64,000 nucleotides of DNA from Candidatus Vallotiella sp. (ex Adelges kitamiensis) (GTDB lineage Bacteria > Pseudomonadota > Gammaproteobacteria > Burkholderiales > Burkholderiaceae): assembly GCF_020342435.1 (NCBI RefSeq), contig NZ_CP080504.1:1035966-1099965 (forward strand), given 5' to 3'. Within the stretch, counting starts at the first letter, position 1. Each line of letters opens with the position of its first letter. Of this stretch, positions 1 to 10,235 are shown in pieces. A model generated the notes under the pieces. The model made no database searches. It was not told the DNA's origin and saw only the letters and a program-made list of their open reading frames with translations. A program made the translations under genes and the position numbers.

Positions 1-216
1 GGCACGAAAATTACCCGTTCTTCGGTTATTGTCACCTTGTGCCGCACATGCATGTAATTGTGCTGAAGATTTGCGGCACGCTGAATCTGGGCACGTTTTT
101 ATCATACGTAGCTCCCACTATTTCCAATAGTTTCTTCTTGCAGCTCGAGCCTCTATGTATTTAGGTTTTATCGCTACAAATACATTTTATTCTGCGCATT
201 CGTTTTTCAAAAAGTC
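1..216. other. Leading non-coding stretch before topB
   Basis: All three forward frames are short and none gives a recognisable protein. In Burkholderia relatives the region upstream of topB usually carries smg/dprA, so a decayed remnant is possible, but I cannot show it. No good Shine-Dalgarno precedes topB; the stretch just before its ATG is T-rich. Confidence 0.4.
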
Positions 217-2703
217 ATGTCAAAAGCCCTGATCATCGCTGAAAAGCCATCTGTCGCACATGATATCGCACGGGCGCTAGGCGGCTTTACGAAGTATGAC
301 GAGTACTATGAGAGCGATAGCTATATATTGTCGTCGGCTGTCGGTCATTTAGTGGAAATCACGGCGCCGCAAGCGTATACAGTCAAGCGTGGAAAATGGA
401 ACTTTGCGCATCTTCCGGTTATCCCACCCTATTTCGACCTTCAGCCGATTGCCAAGAGCGAATCTCGCCTGAAGCTACTAAGCCGGCTGATTAAACGCAA
501 GGATGTTGACCGGCTGATCAATGCATGTGATGCGGGACGCGAAGGTGAGTTGATTTTTCAACTAATCGTGCAGCATGTAAAAGCCAAGCGGCCTTTGCAG
601 CGTTTATGGCTTCAGTCAATGACGCCAACGGCAATTCAACACGGTTTTTCTCAATTACGTAGCAGCCAAGAAATGCAACCTCTTGCCGACGCGGCGCGCT
701 GTCGTGCGGAGGCTGATTGGCTTGTTGGTATCAACGGAACGAGAGCGATGACAGCGTTTAATAGTAAGGGTGGTGGATTTTTTCTGACTACAGTTGGTCG
801 TGTTCAGACGCCAACGCTATCGATCGTTATAGACCGTGAAAAGAAGATTCGTCACTTCATTCCGCGGGACTACTGGGAGGTAAAAGCAGAATTTCTATGT
901 GCGAAAGGATTATACGAAGGACGCTGGTTTGAGCCAAAATTTAATAAAAACGAATGCGATCCCGAGCAACGCGACTCTCGACTTTGGCTCTCTGTTGCAG
1001 CCGAACGAATTGTCTCGGCATGTCGTGGGCAAAACGGCATAGTCAGCGAAGAATCAAAACCCTCAACACAGCTTTCTCCATTACTATTTGACTTAACAAG
1101 CTTACAACGTGAGGCGAATGTGCGCTTTGGTTTCTCAGCTAAATATACGCTCACATTAGCTCAAGCGCTCTACGAACGGCATAAGATACTAACCTATCCG
1201 CGTACTGATGCGCGCGCACTACCCGAAGACTATATAACTACGGTCCGCAATACGCTAGAGGTACTCAAAGAAAGCCATATCTACTTACCCCACGCCAAAC
1301 AGATACTTGATAAAAATTGGGTTTGCTCGAATAAGCGTATATTTGATAATACAAAAATTAGCGATCATTTCGCAATTATTCCGACATTACAAGCACCCAA
1401 AAATCTATCCGAACTGGAGCATAAACTATACGACTTAATAGTTAAAAGATTTCTATCCGTATTTTTTCCGGCGGCTCAGTATAAAGTAACCACTCGGATT
1501 ACAAAAGTGGTGGGACATTTTTTCAAAACTGAGGGCAAAGTATTGATAGAGCCGGGCTGGTTAGAAGTGTACAGTCATAAGATAGCGGATAAAGATGCTA
1601 GTCTCACGCCGATTGAAAAAAACGAGCAGGTTAGAATAGATAGAATAGTAGTTCAGGCATGGAACACAAAGCCACCCGTCCGTTACAATGAAGCTACGCT
1701 ACTCTCGGCAATGGAAAGGGCTGGGAAGCTAGTCGAGGATGATGAATTGCGCGAGGCAATGGAAGCTAAAGGATTAGGTACACCCGCTACAAGGGCAGCG
1801 ATAATCGAAGGACTGCTTAGTGAGAAGTATATACTCCGCGAAGGCCGGAATTTAATTCCAACAACCAAGGCATTCCAGCTGATGACCCTTCTACATGGCT
1901 TAGGCGTCGAAGAGTTGACTGCCCCTGAACTGACTGGTGAATGGGAGTACAAGCTGTCTCAAATGGAGCGGGGTCATCTAGATCGTGAAGAATTTATGCG
2001 TGAAATCGTGCGCATCACCCAGACAATCGTTAAACGCGCAAAGGAATATGATTCGGATACGATACCAGGTGATTACACGACTTTAAAAACGCCCTGCCCA
2101 AATTGTGGCAATAAGGTCAAAGAAAACTACCGTCGCTTTACGTGCATGAAATGTGATTTCTCAATCTCAAAGATCCCGGGTGGTCGCCAGTTTGAGATCG
2201 AAGAAGTCGAGCAGTTGTTGTTAGAAAAATTGATTGGTCCACTATCGGGTTTTCGCTCAAAAATAGGCCGACCATTCTCTGCTATCCTGAGACTTGTGCG
2301 CAACGAAACAGTAAATAATTACAAGTTAGAATTTATCTTCGAACAAGATACAACTGGAGATGATAATACAACACCCGACTTCTCCTTACAGGAGCCTATC
2401 GGTCAATGCTCGAAGTGTTATGGACGCGTATTCTGGCATGGTATGAACTATGTTTGCGAAAATCAAGCCACCAGTCCGAAAACCTGTGATTTCCGCTCTG
2501 GAAAGATAATACTGCAGCAGGAAATTACACGAGAGCAAATGACAAAACTGCTTGATAACGGGCGTACTGATTTACTCACCAATTTTAAATCGTCACGCAC
2601 TGGGCGCAATTTTAAAGCATTCCTCGTTAAACAAAAAGATGGTTCAATTGGCTTTGAATTTGAGAAGAAAGAAGCATGGAAAAAGCCTATAAAAAGTCCT
2701 TAG
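217..2703 (+). CDS. topB: DNA topoisomerase III (type IA)
   Basis: This enzyme cuts and reseals one DNA strand to relax negative supercoils and unlink replication or recombination intermediates. The 828-aa product opens with the Toprim segment (ALIIAEKPSVAHDIA, residues 4-18) and has the acidic metal site DAGREGEL near residue 104. The catalytic tyrosine lies in LTYPRTDARALP near residue 327. Two C-terminal zinc-finger-like blocks follow: CPNCG...CMKC near 626 and CSKCY...CEN near 730. The size is close to Burkholderia TopB, which usually ends in a long Lys/Ala-rich tail. Here the reading frame stops after KKPIKSP, while an overlapping frame continues with a basic stretch, so the tail may have been lost by a frameshift. 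Family assignment is firm. Confidence 0.97.
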   Translation: MSKALIIAEKPSVAHDIARALGGFTKYDEYYESDSYILSSAVGHLVEITAPQAYTVKRGKWNFAHLPVIPPYFDLQPIAKSESRLKLLSRLIKRKDVDRLINACDAGREGELIFQLIVQHVKAKRPLQRLWLQSMTPTAIQHGFSQLRSSQEMQPLADAARCRAEADWLVGINGTRAMTAFNSKGGGFFLTTVGRVQTPTLSIVIDREKKIRHFIPRDYWEVKAEFLCAKGLYEGRWFEPKFNKNECDPEQRDSRLWLSVAAERIVSACRGQNGIVSEESKPSTQLSPLLFDLTSLQREANVRFGFSAKYTLTLAQALYERHKILTYPRTDARALPEDYITTVRNTLEVLKESHIYLPHAKQILDKNWVCSNKRIFDNTKISDHFAIIPTLQAPKNLSELEHKLYDLIVKRFLSVFFPAAQYKVTTRITKVVGHFFKTEGKVLIEPGWLEVYSHKIADKDASLTPIEKNEQVRIDRIVVQAWNTKPPVRYNEATLLSAMERAGKLVEDDELREAMEAKGLGTPATRAAIIEGLLSEKYILREGRNLIPTTKAFQLMTLLHGLGVEELTAPELTGEWEYKLSQMERGHLDREEFMREIVRITQTIVKRAKEYDSDTIPGDYTTLKTPCPNCGNKVKENYRRFTCMKCDFSISKIPGGRQFEIEEVEQLLLEKLIGPLSGFRSKIGRPFSAILRLVRNETVNNYKLEFIFEQDTTGDDNTTPDFSLQEPIGQCSKCYGRVFWHGMNYVCENQATSPKTCDFRSGKIILQQEITREQMTKLLDNGRTDLLTNFKSSRTGRNFKAFLVKQKDGSIGFEFEKKEAWKKPIKSP

Positions 2704-4715
2704 TACGTAGTAAGCAGGTTAGCAGCACAACCGAAGAAATAGTACTAAATACGGTAAAACCAGAGGCTAAACGAGCTACTCGGATCACTATATCAAGAAC
2801 AGATCTTACTATGAGAACCACCACCTGAAAATTGACTGTAAGATGACCCGTCAGGTAAAAGCGGGGTAAACGCGCGTGAGTAGCCGAAAATAAACTGGAT
2901 GATAGATATACACGCGACATTCTATCTAGATGCATACTATTTTACGATAGCCGAGCGTACATTGCCCTGCTGCAGCAGCAACTACTTTTCACCTATGTAT
3001 TGCTGTTAATGCAAGGGTGTTTTTAAAAAACAGTAGGTTCGGCTTCTGATTGAAGCACCCAAGAAGTGACCTGATGAGCAGGTGCACTAATGTAGTTAGG
3101 ACTTATCTAATTTTAGCCACTCCGAAAATAACGCTTAACGCTATTACCAAGAAATACAGGTATTCCTAATACCTATTTCGTTCGTTATGAACTTATTAGC
3201 ACGAACTTATCGCCCTTCTAAGTTATTCGGCAGGGCACTAATAAGACTTAATCCTCTAGAAAGTTCTCATATTACTGCGTCTCTTACTATGTATTTAAGC
3301 CTTAGGAAGGGATGATAATAATGCCCGATAGTTAGTGACGCATTACGCTTGCTAGCGGCGCACTGACTGCACGTAATGAGATATCAATGTGGAATCTTCT
3401 CTACTTACTAACCCTTTCAATCTATTAATAAAAAAGATATCTATGCATGCTGCTGTGCGCGGAAGCACGAAACGAACGCCAAATTGTCTAATTCTAACTA
3501 GCATTAGCGGGGATAGTACACAAAGCGCTATGAGTAATTAATGCTTCCATATATCCCTCATTTTCTAACCTGTCAAGGATCTTGATGTTCACTATTAAAT
3601 TAGTTTTAACTAGTCGCTACTATAGAAAATAATCGTCAACATACCGGATAATAGCGGCATTAAATAATGTGCATATCATAGATGACAACATTGAGCTTGT
3701 GGCCTAGTGCCAATATCCTGTGCTGATGTGTAGAGTAGTCACTTTGTTAGTGATAGTTGAAAATTCATGGAATCTTACACAAATGACAATCCAGAGTGTT
3801 TGATTAGATAGATACCTCAGCATCATCTTAAAATCTATCTTCGCCGGTTTCTTGAATAAGTTTTATATTGTTAAGTAGCTAGAGTGCATAGAACTTACAT
3901 GCGCCGAACAGTCCACCAACAGAATGCGCACGAACGAATTATTTGTATTTCTAAGATGTTAGATGTGTTTATGAACTTATTCTAAGTCAAGAGAATCTAT
4001 CCAGAATAGTATAAATATATCGTGCGATTAGTGATTAATCTATCTAAAGATGTCCTATGGTCGTTTCAACTAGCTGAAGTTAACGCAGTTTTAGAGCCTG
4101 CATCTTCTTTGCGTCGAAAATTAATAAAGTGAGCTTTTTGGACCTACGTAACACCAAACAGATCCTGGCAGTTGAGGAAACTATACAGTACTCCGTCTAA
4201 TTGGAGTTTTTTGAGCGTGTTATGCCGAGCTATGAGAGCTTATATTTAGTTAAAATTCTTACTGCGAGCTATCCGGGTCGCGTTAATACTATGAGGTACT
4301 CGAAGACTTTACAGTACCTAAAGAATATCGAAATTAACACTAAAAGTGTCTACTTAGTCAGATAAATTTATAAAACTATCCTCGTTCTTATAAGAAAGAA
4401 ACACATGATTTCTATAAAATTAACCGCAAGAAGCATCTCACAACAGGCATTTTATAACAGATGCTTGAAACATCGCAGTTTGTATACTGTCTGACAACGT
4501 GACACGCATCAACGCTCTACAAGACGTAAAAATTGAAAAGCTTCTTGATTCTCGATACGACATATTTGTACTGATGTGTATAAATCGGTTTTCTGATTTC
4601 GCCCTATTGGCACCATAGACTACTTACTACACAGCGTATCATCAAGCATAGCAATCCATCCGTAGTGCAAACGATGCACCCTAAAGACCGCACTGTTTTA
4701 AGGTTCTCCCTCCCC
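2704..4715. other. Two-kilobase gene desert, probably decayed genes
   Basis: This stretch is AT-rich and stop-dense in all frames. The only protein-like signal is a LysR-N-terminus-like string around 4129-4260 (listed separately). The first 100 bases after topB also encode, in another frame, a basic Lys/Arg-rich string that could be the lost TopB tail. No RNA gene was seen. Confidence 0.5.
4129..4260 (+). pseudogene. Possible LysR-type regulator remnant (N-terminal part)
   Basis: Reading from 4129 gives VSFLDLRNTKQILAVEET, then IQYS, V and a stop, followed in frame by LEFFERVMPS. LysR proteins typically begin with a 'DLR...FLAVAE..SFS' segment, and after the helix-turn-helix come 'LE..LG..LFER'. 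The fragment looks like these two blocks joined by an internal deletion that removed the helix-turn-helix. The match rests on about 20 positions by eye, so it is weak. It lies just upstream of the hydroxyacid dehydrogenase on the same strand. Confidence 0.3.
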
Positions 4716-5729
4716 ATGAAGATTGCCATTCTCGATGACTATCAAGACGCCATTCGTAAGCTCGAATGTTTTCAACTACTTGCCGAGCATGATGTCAAGG
4801 TGTTTAATAACACAGTGCGCGGGCTTGGGCAGTTAGTTAGCCGACTTGCTGAAGTAGAGGCGCTTGTCTTACTCCGTGAGCGGACAGGAATTACTCCGAA
4901 ATTACTAGATAAATTACCGCGCCTGAAAGTTATCAGCCAGATAGGTCGCACATCTAGCCATCTAGATCTTCAGGCGTGCAATGAGCGCGGAATTCCGGTA
5001 CTAGAAGGTGTAAGTTCACCCGTTGCACCTGCTGAATTGACATGGGCACTCATCATGGCAGCACAGCGTCGCATTCCTCAATATGTTTCAAATCTAAAGC
5101 AAGGTGCTTGGCAGCAATCAGGTTTGCGAACTACTGCGCTACCACCAAACTTTGGGCTAGGTCAAGTACTACGGGGGCAAACACTAGGGATTTGGGGCTA
5201 CGGAGAAATCGGGAAGATCGTCGCCAACTATGGGCGCGCTTTTTGTATGACTGTATTAATCTATGGCCGGGAACATTCGTTACGAGCAGCGAAAGCCAAT
5301 GGCTTTGAGGTAGTTAAGACGCGCGAACAACTCTTTTCTGAAAGCGATGTACTAAGCCTACATCTTCGGTTAAACGAGGAAACCCGTGGAATCGTAACTA
5401 CTCATGATTTCATGCAAATGAAACCAACAGCACTGTTCGTCAACACTAGCCGAGCTGAACTACTCGAGGATAATGCACTCATATCAGCGCTTCATAAAGG
5501 GCGACCTGGTATGGTCGCCGTGGATGTTTTCGAAAACGAGCCAATCTTGCAAGGATATCCACTGCTGCGCATGGAAAATGCTATTTGCACGCCACACATT
5601 GGCTACGTAGAACGCGAGAGCTATGAGCTGTATTTTCGGACAGCGTTTAATAATATTCTCGGGTATCTGGGTGGCGATATACAAAATGTTGTTAATCCGG
5701 AATCACTAACGGTGAAGATACGCCGTTGA
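4716..5729 (+). CDS. D-2-hydroxyacid dehydrogenase family protein
   Basis: This is an NAD-dependent oxidoreductase of the D-isomer 2-hydroxyacid dehydrogenase family (phosphoglycerate, glycerate and lactate dehydrogenase-like). With the start at 4716 (MKIAILDDYQDA) it is 337 aa. The frame is open upstream to 4665, but those 17 residues do not look like the family and lie in decayed sequence. The Rossmann motif is GIWGYGEIGKIV near residue 158. Catalytic elements are visible: Arg in NTSRAEL near 244, Glu in FENEP near 271, and the catalytic His in TPHIGYVE near 292. The exact substrate cannot be read from sequence. There is no clear Shine-Dalgarno, and both sides are gene-poor. Confidence 0.88.
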   Translation: MKIAILDDYQDAIRKLECFQLLAEHDVKVFNNTVRGLGQLVSRLAEVEALVLLRERTGITPKLLDKLPRLKVISQIGRTSSHLDLQACNERGIPVLEGVSSPVAPAELTWALIMAAQRRIPQYVSNLKQGAWQQSGLRTTALPPNFGLGQVLRGQTLGIWGYGEIGKIVANYGRAFCMTVLIYGREHSLRAAKANGFEVVKTREQLFSESDVLSLHLRLNEETRGIVTTHDFMQMKPTALFVNTSRAELLEDNALISALHKGRPGMVAVDVFENEPILQGYPLLRMENAICTPHIGYVERESYELYFRTAFNNILGYLGGDIQNVVNPESLTVKIRR

Positions 5730-5906
5730 TGTCTGTGTTATACCAATTAAATAGTCACTACAAGTATGACTGTGTCAGTATAGAGCGGCTTCGCCCGTAA
5801 TAGCAGTTCGTTAACTTAGGTAAATAAGCCATAGAAAAACGCTGCTATTATGATGAACTCCACTCATAGGCAGTCAATAACCCCAAAACATGCAGCATAT
5901 AATATA

Positions 5907-5933
5907 TTCACAACATAAAAATCCTGATAGAAT
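5907..5933 (+). promoter_or_regulatory. Candidate promoter of tRNA-Lys
   Basis: TTCACA at 5907-5912 and TAGAAT at 5928-5933 resemble -35 and -10 boxes, 12 bases upstream of the tRNA. The 15-base spacer is shorter than ideal, so only the -10 is convincing. Confidence 0.3.
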
Positions 5934-5944
5934 ATCCCCATTTT

Positions 5945-6020
5945 GGGGTGTTAGCTCAGTTGGTAGAGCAGCGGACTCTTAATCCGTAGGTCGAGTGTTC
6001 GAGTCACTCACGCCCTACCA
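5945..6020 (+). tRNA. tRNA-Lys (anticodon CTT)
   Basis: This is a complete 76-nt cloverleaf with CCA encoded. The acceptor arms GGGGTGT and ACGCCCT pair with one G-U at the end and one U-G inside. The anticodon arm is GCGGA-CTCTTAA-TCCGT and the T arm is GAGTG-TTCGAGT-CACTC. The anticodon CTT reads AAG. Its position just before mnmE (opposite strand) matches Burkholderia gene order. The first pair is G-U rather than G-C, which may reflect mutational drift. Confidence 0.97.
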
Positions 6021-6169
6021 AATTACAGATAAAGTAAATTACCCTCCTTCTTTTTTACAGAAGAGAGGCGATTAGCAGCTCGCTATTAATAAATCCGGAT
6101 GTGAACCTCAAAATAGGCAGTGCAGATTTGAATATCATGGAATATTAATAGATATCTCTGAGCTTTATA

Positions 6170-7561
6170 TTACTTTCCAATACAGAATCGGCTAAAGATT
6201 ACCCCCAGTAAATCATTTGATGTAAACTCTCCGGTAATTTCACTCAATTGTTCCTGCGCTAGCCTTAATTCCTCAGCAAATAAATCAAGTGCATGCAGGT
6301 TGCACGCTGCGTGCTTTACGGCTATTGCTAAGTGCGAACTTGCTGCATGTAGTGCTCGTAAGTGACGTTCACGTGCTAAGTAGACACTTTCCGATCTCGC
6401 TTGCCATCCCGCAATACGCAGCAATTCAGCACGCAGCAGCTCCATCCCGATCGTCGTCTTTGCTGACAAATAGATTTCTCGCGCATCGCTATCTTTAGAA
6501 TCACGTACGTTCGGCTGTATACCTACTAAATCAATCTTGTTAAAAATCCGTACTACTGGAACTCCGACTGGAAACTGGTCAGCGATTTTGTAATCTTCCT
6601 TGCTTATTTTATTACGGGCATCTATCAGATGTAACACGATCTCGGCATGCTTGATTTCATTCCATGACCGTGCAATACCTAGCCTTTCTACCTCATCTTT
6701 TGTATCACGCAGGCCGGCGGTATCAATTATGTGTAGTGGTATACCTTCGATCTGTATCGTTTGCATAACTTTATCTCGCGTTGTTCCTGCAATCGGCGTC
6801 ACAATCGATAGTTCGGCACCCGCTAGCGCATTAAGCAATGAAGACTTGCCGACATTAGGTTGTCCAGCTAGCACAACTGACAATCCCTCACGCAGCAACG
6901 CACCCTGTTTCGCATCGCGCTGAATAGTCGCCAATGCATTACAAATATTCTCTAGCTTGCTGGGCGCATTAATTGCTCCCAAAAAATCAATTTCTTCGTC
7001 GGGAAAATCAAGAGTTGCCTCAATTAGCATCCTCAGGTCTATAACCGCGTTGACTAGCCGGTGAACGTCGTTCGAGAACGCCCCCTCTAACGAATAATAG
7101 GCCGATCGGGCAGCTGCCTCAGTGCTAGCTTCAATCAGATCTGCCACGGCTTCAGCCTGTGCGAGATCAAGCTTATTATTCAGGAACGCACGTCTCGTAA
7201 ATTCGCCTGGCTGCGCAAGTCGTAGGCCGATACCATGACCGGTATCTAGGCATCGCTGCAGCACTAGCTGCAATACGACTGGTCCACCATGTCCTTGTAG
7301 CTCAACAACGTGCTCGCCGGTATATGAATGAGGTGCCGGAAAATATAGGCCAATACCGCGATCCAGTGGCACGCCAGTTGCATCAAAAAATGGTACATAG
7401 ACAGCAGATCGAGGTGCAAGCTGGTCGTGGAATAACGCGTCCATTAGCTCTGCAACAGCGCTGGCGCCAGCAGTGCCGAACGAGATACGTACTATACCTA
7501 TACCACTACGACCTAGTGCCGTAGCAATCGCAATAATTGGATCAGCATCAGTTTGCATCAA
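6170..7561 (-). CDS. mnmE: tRNA uridine-5-carboxymethylaminomethyl synthesis GTPase MnmE
   Basis: MnmE works with MnmG (30066-31988) to install the cmnm5 group on U34 of tRNAs reading two-codon-box purine-ending codons. The 463-aa protein is full length. Visible are the N-terminal tetrahydrofolate-binding domain ([20 protein letters not shown]), the inserted GTPase domain with P-loop [16 protein letters not shown] near 230, switch DTAGLRD and the NKID specificity motif. The invariant C-terminus FCIGK provides the modification-site cysteine. The start could be either of two adjacent ATGs. Retention of both partners suggests the modification is still made. Confidence 0.97.
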   Translation of the reverse strand: MMQTDADPIIAIATALGRSGIGIVRISFGTAGASAVAELMDALFHDQLAPRSAVYVPFFDATGVPLDRGIGLYFPAPHSYTGEHVVELQGHGGPVVLQLVLQRCLDTGHGIGLRLAQPGEFTRRAFLNNKLDLAQAEAVADLIEASTEAAARSAYYSLEGAFSNDVHRLVNAVIDLRMLIEATLDFPDEEIDFLGAINAPSKLENICNALATIQRDAKQGALLREGLSVVLAGQPNVGKSSLLNALAGAELSIVTPIAGTTRDKVMQTIQIEGIPLHIIDTAGLRDTKDEVERLGIARSWNEIKHAEIVLHLIDARNKISKEDYKIADQFPVGVPVVRIFNKIDLVGIQPNVRDSKDSDAREIYLSAKTTIGMELLRAELLRIAGWQARSESVYLARERHLRALHAASSHLAIAVKHAACNLHALDLFAEELRLAQEQLSEITGEFTSNDLLGVIFSRFCIGK

Positions 7562-7622
7562 TTCAAATCAATAGAAGTGCAACTATATTAGTTGCTATCG
7601 CTATACCTATATCATGATAGAT

Positions 7623-9284
7623 TCAAGCTTTCTTGGCTTTACCAATCATCCGCATAATGTAGTACTGCTGGGCTATCGACAGTATATTATTCACGACGTA
7701 ATACAGTACTAGTCCAGCTGGGAAGAAGAAGAACATTACAGAGAATGCAATCGGCATAAACATCATCATCTTCGCTTGTGCTGGATCGGGTGGCGTTGGA
7801 TTTAACTTTGCCTGAATGAACATGGAGACTGCCATTAACACAGGTAGGATGTAGTATGGATCTTGCTGAGATAAGTCACGGATCCATAATATCCATGGCG
7901 CGCCGCGCATCTCGACTGACGAGAGTAGGACCCAGTACAGTGAGATAAATACAGGGATCTGGATCAGAATCGGAAAACAACCACCAAATGGGTTCACTTT
8001 TTTAGATTTATATAGTTCCATTAGCGCTATGTTCATTTTCCGTGGATCGCTCTTAAAGCGCTCACGGATTTGCTGCATGCGTGGTGTAATTTCCTTCATC
8101 CGCGCCATTGATTTATAGCTAGCCGCCGAAAGCGGGAAAAACACCGCCTTGATTAGTAGCGTAAGTAATACAATTGCCCAACCCCAGTTACTAATAAAAC
8201 CATGAATCTCCTCGAGCAGATAAAATAGCGGCTTTGCAATAATAGTCACCCAACCGTAATCCTTAAGTAATTCAAGGCCTGGCGCAATCTTCTGCAGCTT
8301 TCGCTCTTCCTGCGGACCAGCGAAGAGGCGAGCAACTACATGTATACTCTCGCCAGGGGGGATGTTTTGTACTGGCTCTTTGATACCGACGCGGTACAGA
8401 TCATAGCCACATTTATCTGCATAGAACTGGTGTAGCACGCCTTCCTGCGGAATCCATGCAGAAGCGAAATAGTGCTGCACCATAGCAACCCAGCCGTTAT
8501 AAGCTAAGGGTGTATAGTCCTGCTTGTTTTTATTTAAATCCGAAAAGCTCATCTTCTGGAATTTTCTCTGCTCAGAATAGATGGCTGGGCCAATAAATGT
8601 ATGAGAAAAATGTGGTGTCTCAACTAAAGTATCATCGCGTACCAACTCCATATACGCAGTCGGTTTCACTGGGGTAGCACTAATATTCTCTATCTTCGTA
8701 TCAACGCCGATTACATAGCTTCCACGCGTGAATGTATAAGTTTTCATAACCCTCACGCCGCCTTTGATCGGTGATTGGAAGCTAATTGATAGCGTATTAG
8801 CGTTATCTGATAGTGATGTCGTACCAGGTACGACATCAAACGTATCATTATGATTTGGAAAATTACTACCAATCAGGCCAGTGCGCGCTAAGTATGTATG
8901 ATTAGCCGTCTGATTGAACAGCGTGATATACAAGTCAGGTTGCTTCTTACTTCCCTTAATTAGCGATAATCGTGACAACGTGCCGCCCACTGTACTAATA
9001 TCTCCATCGTATACGTCTGTTTCAAAGTGGACTCTTCGGTGATTAAGCGTAAGTTGCTCATTATTCGGCTTACCACTGCTACTAGTCGGCGATTCAGTCC
9101 GTGGCAGATCCACTAGGCCCGTGCCCGTTATAGTCGTGTTCGGTGCTATTTGGTCAGTTGTCTGAGTCGGTGGCGTATTCGAGAAAAACGGTGACGGACG
9201 TCCATGGTCTCTCTGAAAGTTATTGTAGAGCATAATGACCGACATGAAGAGGATAGCCCATAGAACAGTACGTTTTATATCCAT
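7623..9284 (-). CDS. yidC: Membrane protein insertase YidC
   Basis: YidC inserts and folds inner-membrane proteins, alone or with SecYEG; the Fo subunit AtpE is a classic substrate of the family. The 553-aa protein has the N-terminal membrane anchor ([18 protein letters not shown]), a large periplasmic domain (about residues 60-340), and the C-terminal five-helix core starting near [16 protein letters not shown]. Conserved [20 protein letters not shown] is present. It ends with a basic tail (MIGKAKKA). It lies between yidD and mnmE on the same strand, the classical rpmH-rnpA-yidD-yidC-mnmE order. Confidence 0.97.
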   Translation of the reverse strand: MDIKRTVLWAILFMSVIMLYNNFQRDHGRPSPFFSNTPPTQTTDQIAPNTTITGTGLVDLPRTESPTSSSGKPNNEQLTLNHRRVHFETDVYDGDISTVGGTLSRLSLIKGSKKQPDLYITLFNQTANHTYLARTGLIGSNFPNHNDTFDVVPGTTSLSDNANTLSISFQSPIKGGVRVMKTYTFTRGSYVIGVDTKIENISATPVKPTAYMELVRDDTLVETPHFSHTFIGPAIYSEQRKFQKMSFSDLNKNKQDYTPLAYNGWVAMVQHYFASAWIPQEGVLHQFYADKCGYDLYRVGIKEPVQNIPPGESIHVVARLFAGPQEERKLQKIAPGLELLKDYGWVTIIAKPLFYLLEEIHGFISNWGWAIVLLTLLIKAVFFPLSAASYKSMARMKEITPRMQQIRERFKSDPRKMNIALMELYKSKKVNPFGGCFPILIQIPVFISLYWVLLSSVEMRGAPWILWIRDLSQQDPYYILPVLMAVSMFIQAKLNPTPPDPAQAKMMMFMPIAFSVMFFFFPAGLVLYYVVNNILSIAQQYYIMRMIGKAKKA

Positions 9285-9314
9285 ACGTTGTCTTGTGGTG
9301 AATTAGATAAACAA

Positions 9315-9545
9315 CTAGCGCTTTTTAGAACGAACTCGTGGAACCAAATCGACGCCACCTACCGAAAAGAGATGGCAGCGACATAATCGTTTTATTGTAA
9401 GATAGATTCCATGTACGACGCCATGATACTGGATTGCTCTGCTAGCATAGTCGGAACATGAGGGGTAGAAGCGGCATCGTCCACCAAAATAAGGACTCAT
9501 GACAAGCTTGTAACAGTACAGGAGCGTGATTAATACCGTTTGCAT
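9315..9545 (-). CDS. yidD: Membrane protein insertion efficiency factor YidD
   Basis: This is a small (76 aa) amphipathic inner-membrane-associated protein thought to assist YidC-dependent insertion. Family hallmarks are YKLVMSPYFGGRCRFYPSCSDY, with the paired cysteines of the CRFYPSCS core, and a later CHLFSVGG that corresponds to the usual CHPxxxGG. It sits between rnpA and yidC, as in most bacteria. The C-terminus is short and ends in basic residues (RVRSKKR). Identification is firm despite the divergent CHLFSVGG segment. Confidence 0.93.
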   Translation of the reverse strand: MQTVLITLLYCYKLVMSPYFGGRCRFYPSCSDYASRAIQYHGVVHGIYLTIKRLCRCHLFSVGGVDLVPRVRSKKR

Positions 9546-9578
9546 ATCATAGCTTTTCCTTAAGAAAAAGGCGGTTTG

Positions 9579-10100
9579 CTAGCTTATAGTGTCCGCGACT
9601 CTTAATGCCTTATTTTCTGAAAATCTGTGTGCCACTGCACTGGTAAAGCAGGCAACTGCGTGTACGAATAAACCTTCAATCTGTGCTCGCAGCACCTGCG
9701 TAAGTGCCACAGACCCAGAACTTAGAAAGTATGCTGGATCGATCTTACGCGATAGCCGAATTAGCACATCCCAGCCAGTTAATTCTAAGCATCGCAATCT
9801 AAACGCTTCGCGAACTAATCGTTTAACCAGGTTGCGTGTAACCGCCCGATGTGCTTGCCTCTTACTAACAACTACCCCGAGCCGTGCACCTTGCTCGGTG
9901 GGGCGGTGGTATAGCATAAAGTATGTGGAGCGCACACATGGGCGTAAACTTAAAACGGATGAGAACTCATCTGTTTTACGCAGCCTTGCTGTTTTTGGAA
10001 AGTTCGTAGTGTGCGCTACCGGAGAATTACCCCATCTATGCTCTATATTGATCGGTATTGATGAACAAATCGAGATAGATTTCTGATTGGCAGCCACCAC
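9579..10100 (-). CDS. rnpA: Ribonuclease P protein component
   Basis: This is the protein subunit of RNase P, which matures tRNA 5' ends with the catalytic RNA. The core runs from FPKTARLRKTDEFSSVL (residues 34-50) through the signature RNLVKR at 89-94 and VREAFR. The open frame begins with a GTG at 10100, directly touching the rpmH stop codon, and gives 173 aa. That includes about 33 N-terminal residues before the conserved part, longer than usual. No internal ATG exists before the core, so the true start may be this GTG or a rarer codon such as ATT. Genes rpmH and rnpA are translationally coupled in many bacteria, which fits. Confidence 0.93.
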   Translation of the reverse strand: MVAANQKSISICSSIPINIEHRWGNSPVAHTTNFPKTARLRKTDEFSSVLSLRPCVRSTYFMLYHRPTEQGARLGVVVSKRQAHRAVTRNLVKRLVREAFRLRCLELTGWDVLIRLSRKIDPAYFLSSGSVALTQVLRAQIEGLFVHAVACFTSAVAHRFSENKALRVADTIS

Positions 10101-10235
10101 TTAGACAGTCAGCCTCTTACGACCTTTCGCTCGGCGTGCGTTGATGACTCTACGCCCGCCAGCAGTCTTCATGCGAATGCGGAAACCATGGGTGCGTTTT
10201 CGAGACGTTACAGACGGTTGATAAGTACGTTTCAT
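10101..10235 (-). CDS. rpmH: 50S ribosomal protein L34
   Basis: This 44-aa gene was found by translating the gap on the minus strand. It starts [19 protein letters not shown] and ends [11 protein letters not shown], an almost invariant L34 sequence rich in Arg and Lys. The stop codon abuts the GTG start of rnpA. A promoter-like pair lies upstream at 10271-10299. It is divergent from dnaA, the standard arrangement of the dnaA region. Confidence 0.97.
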   Translation of the reverse strand: MKRTYQPSVTSRKRTHGFRIRMKTAGGRRVINARRAKGRKRLTV

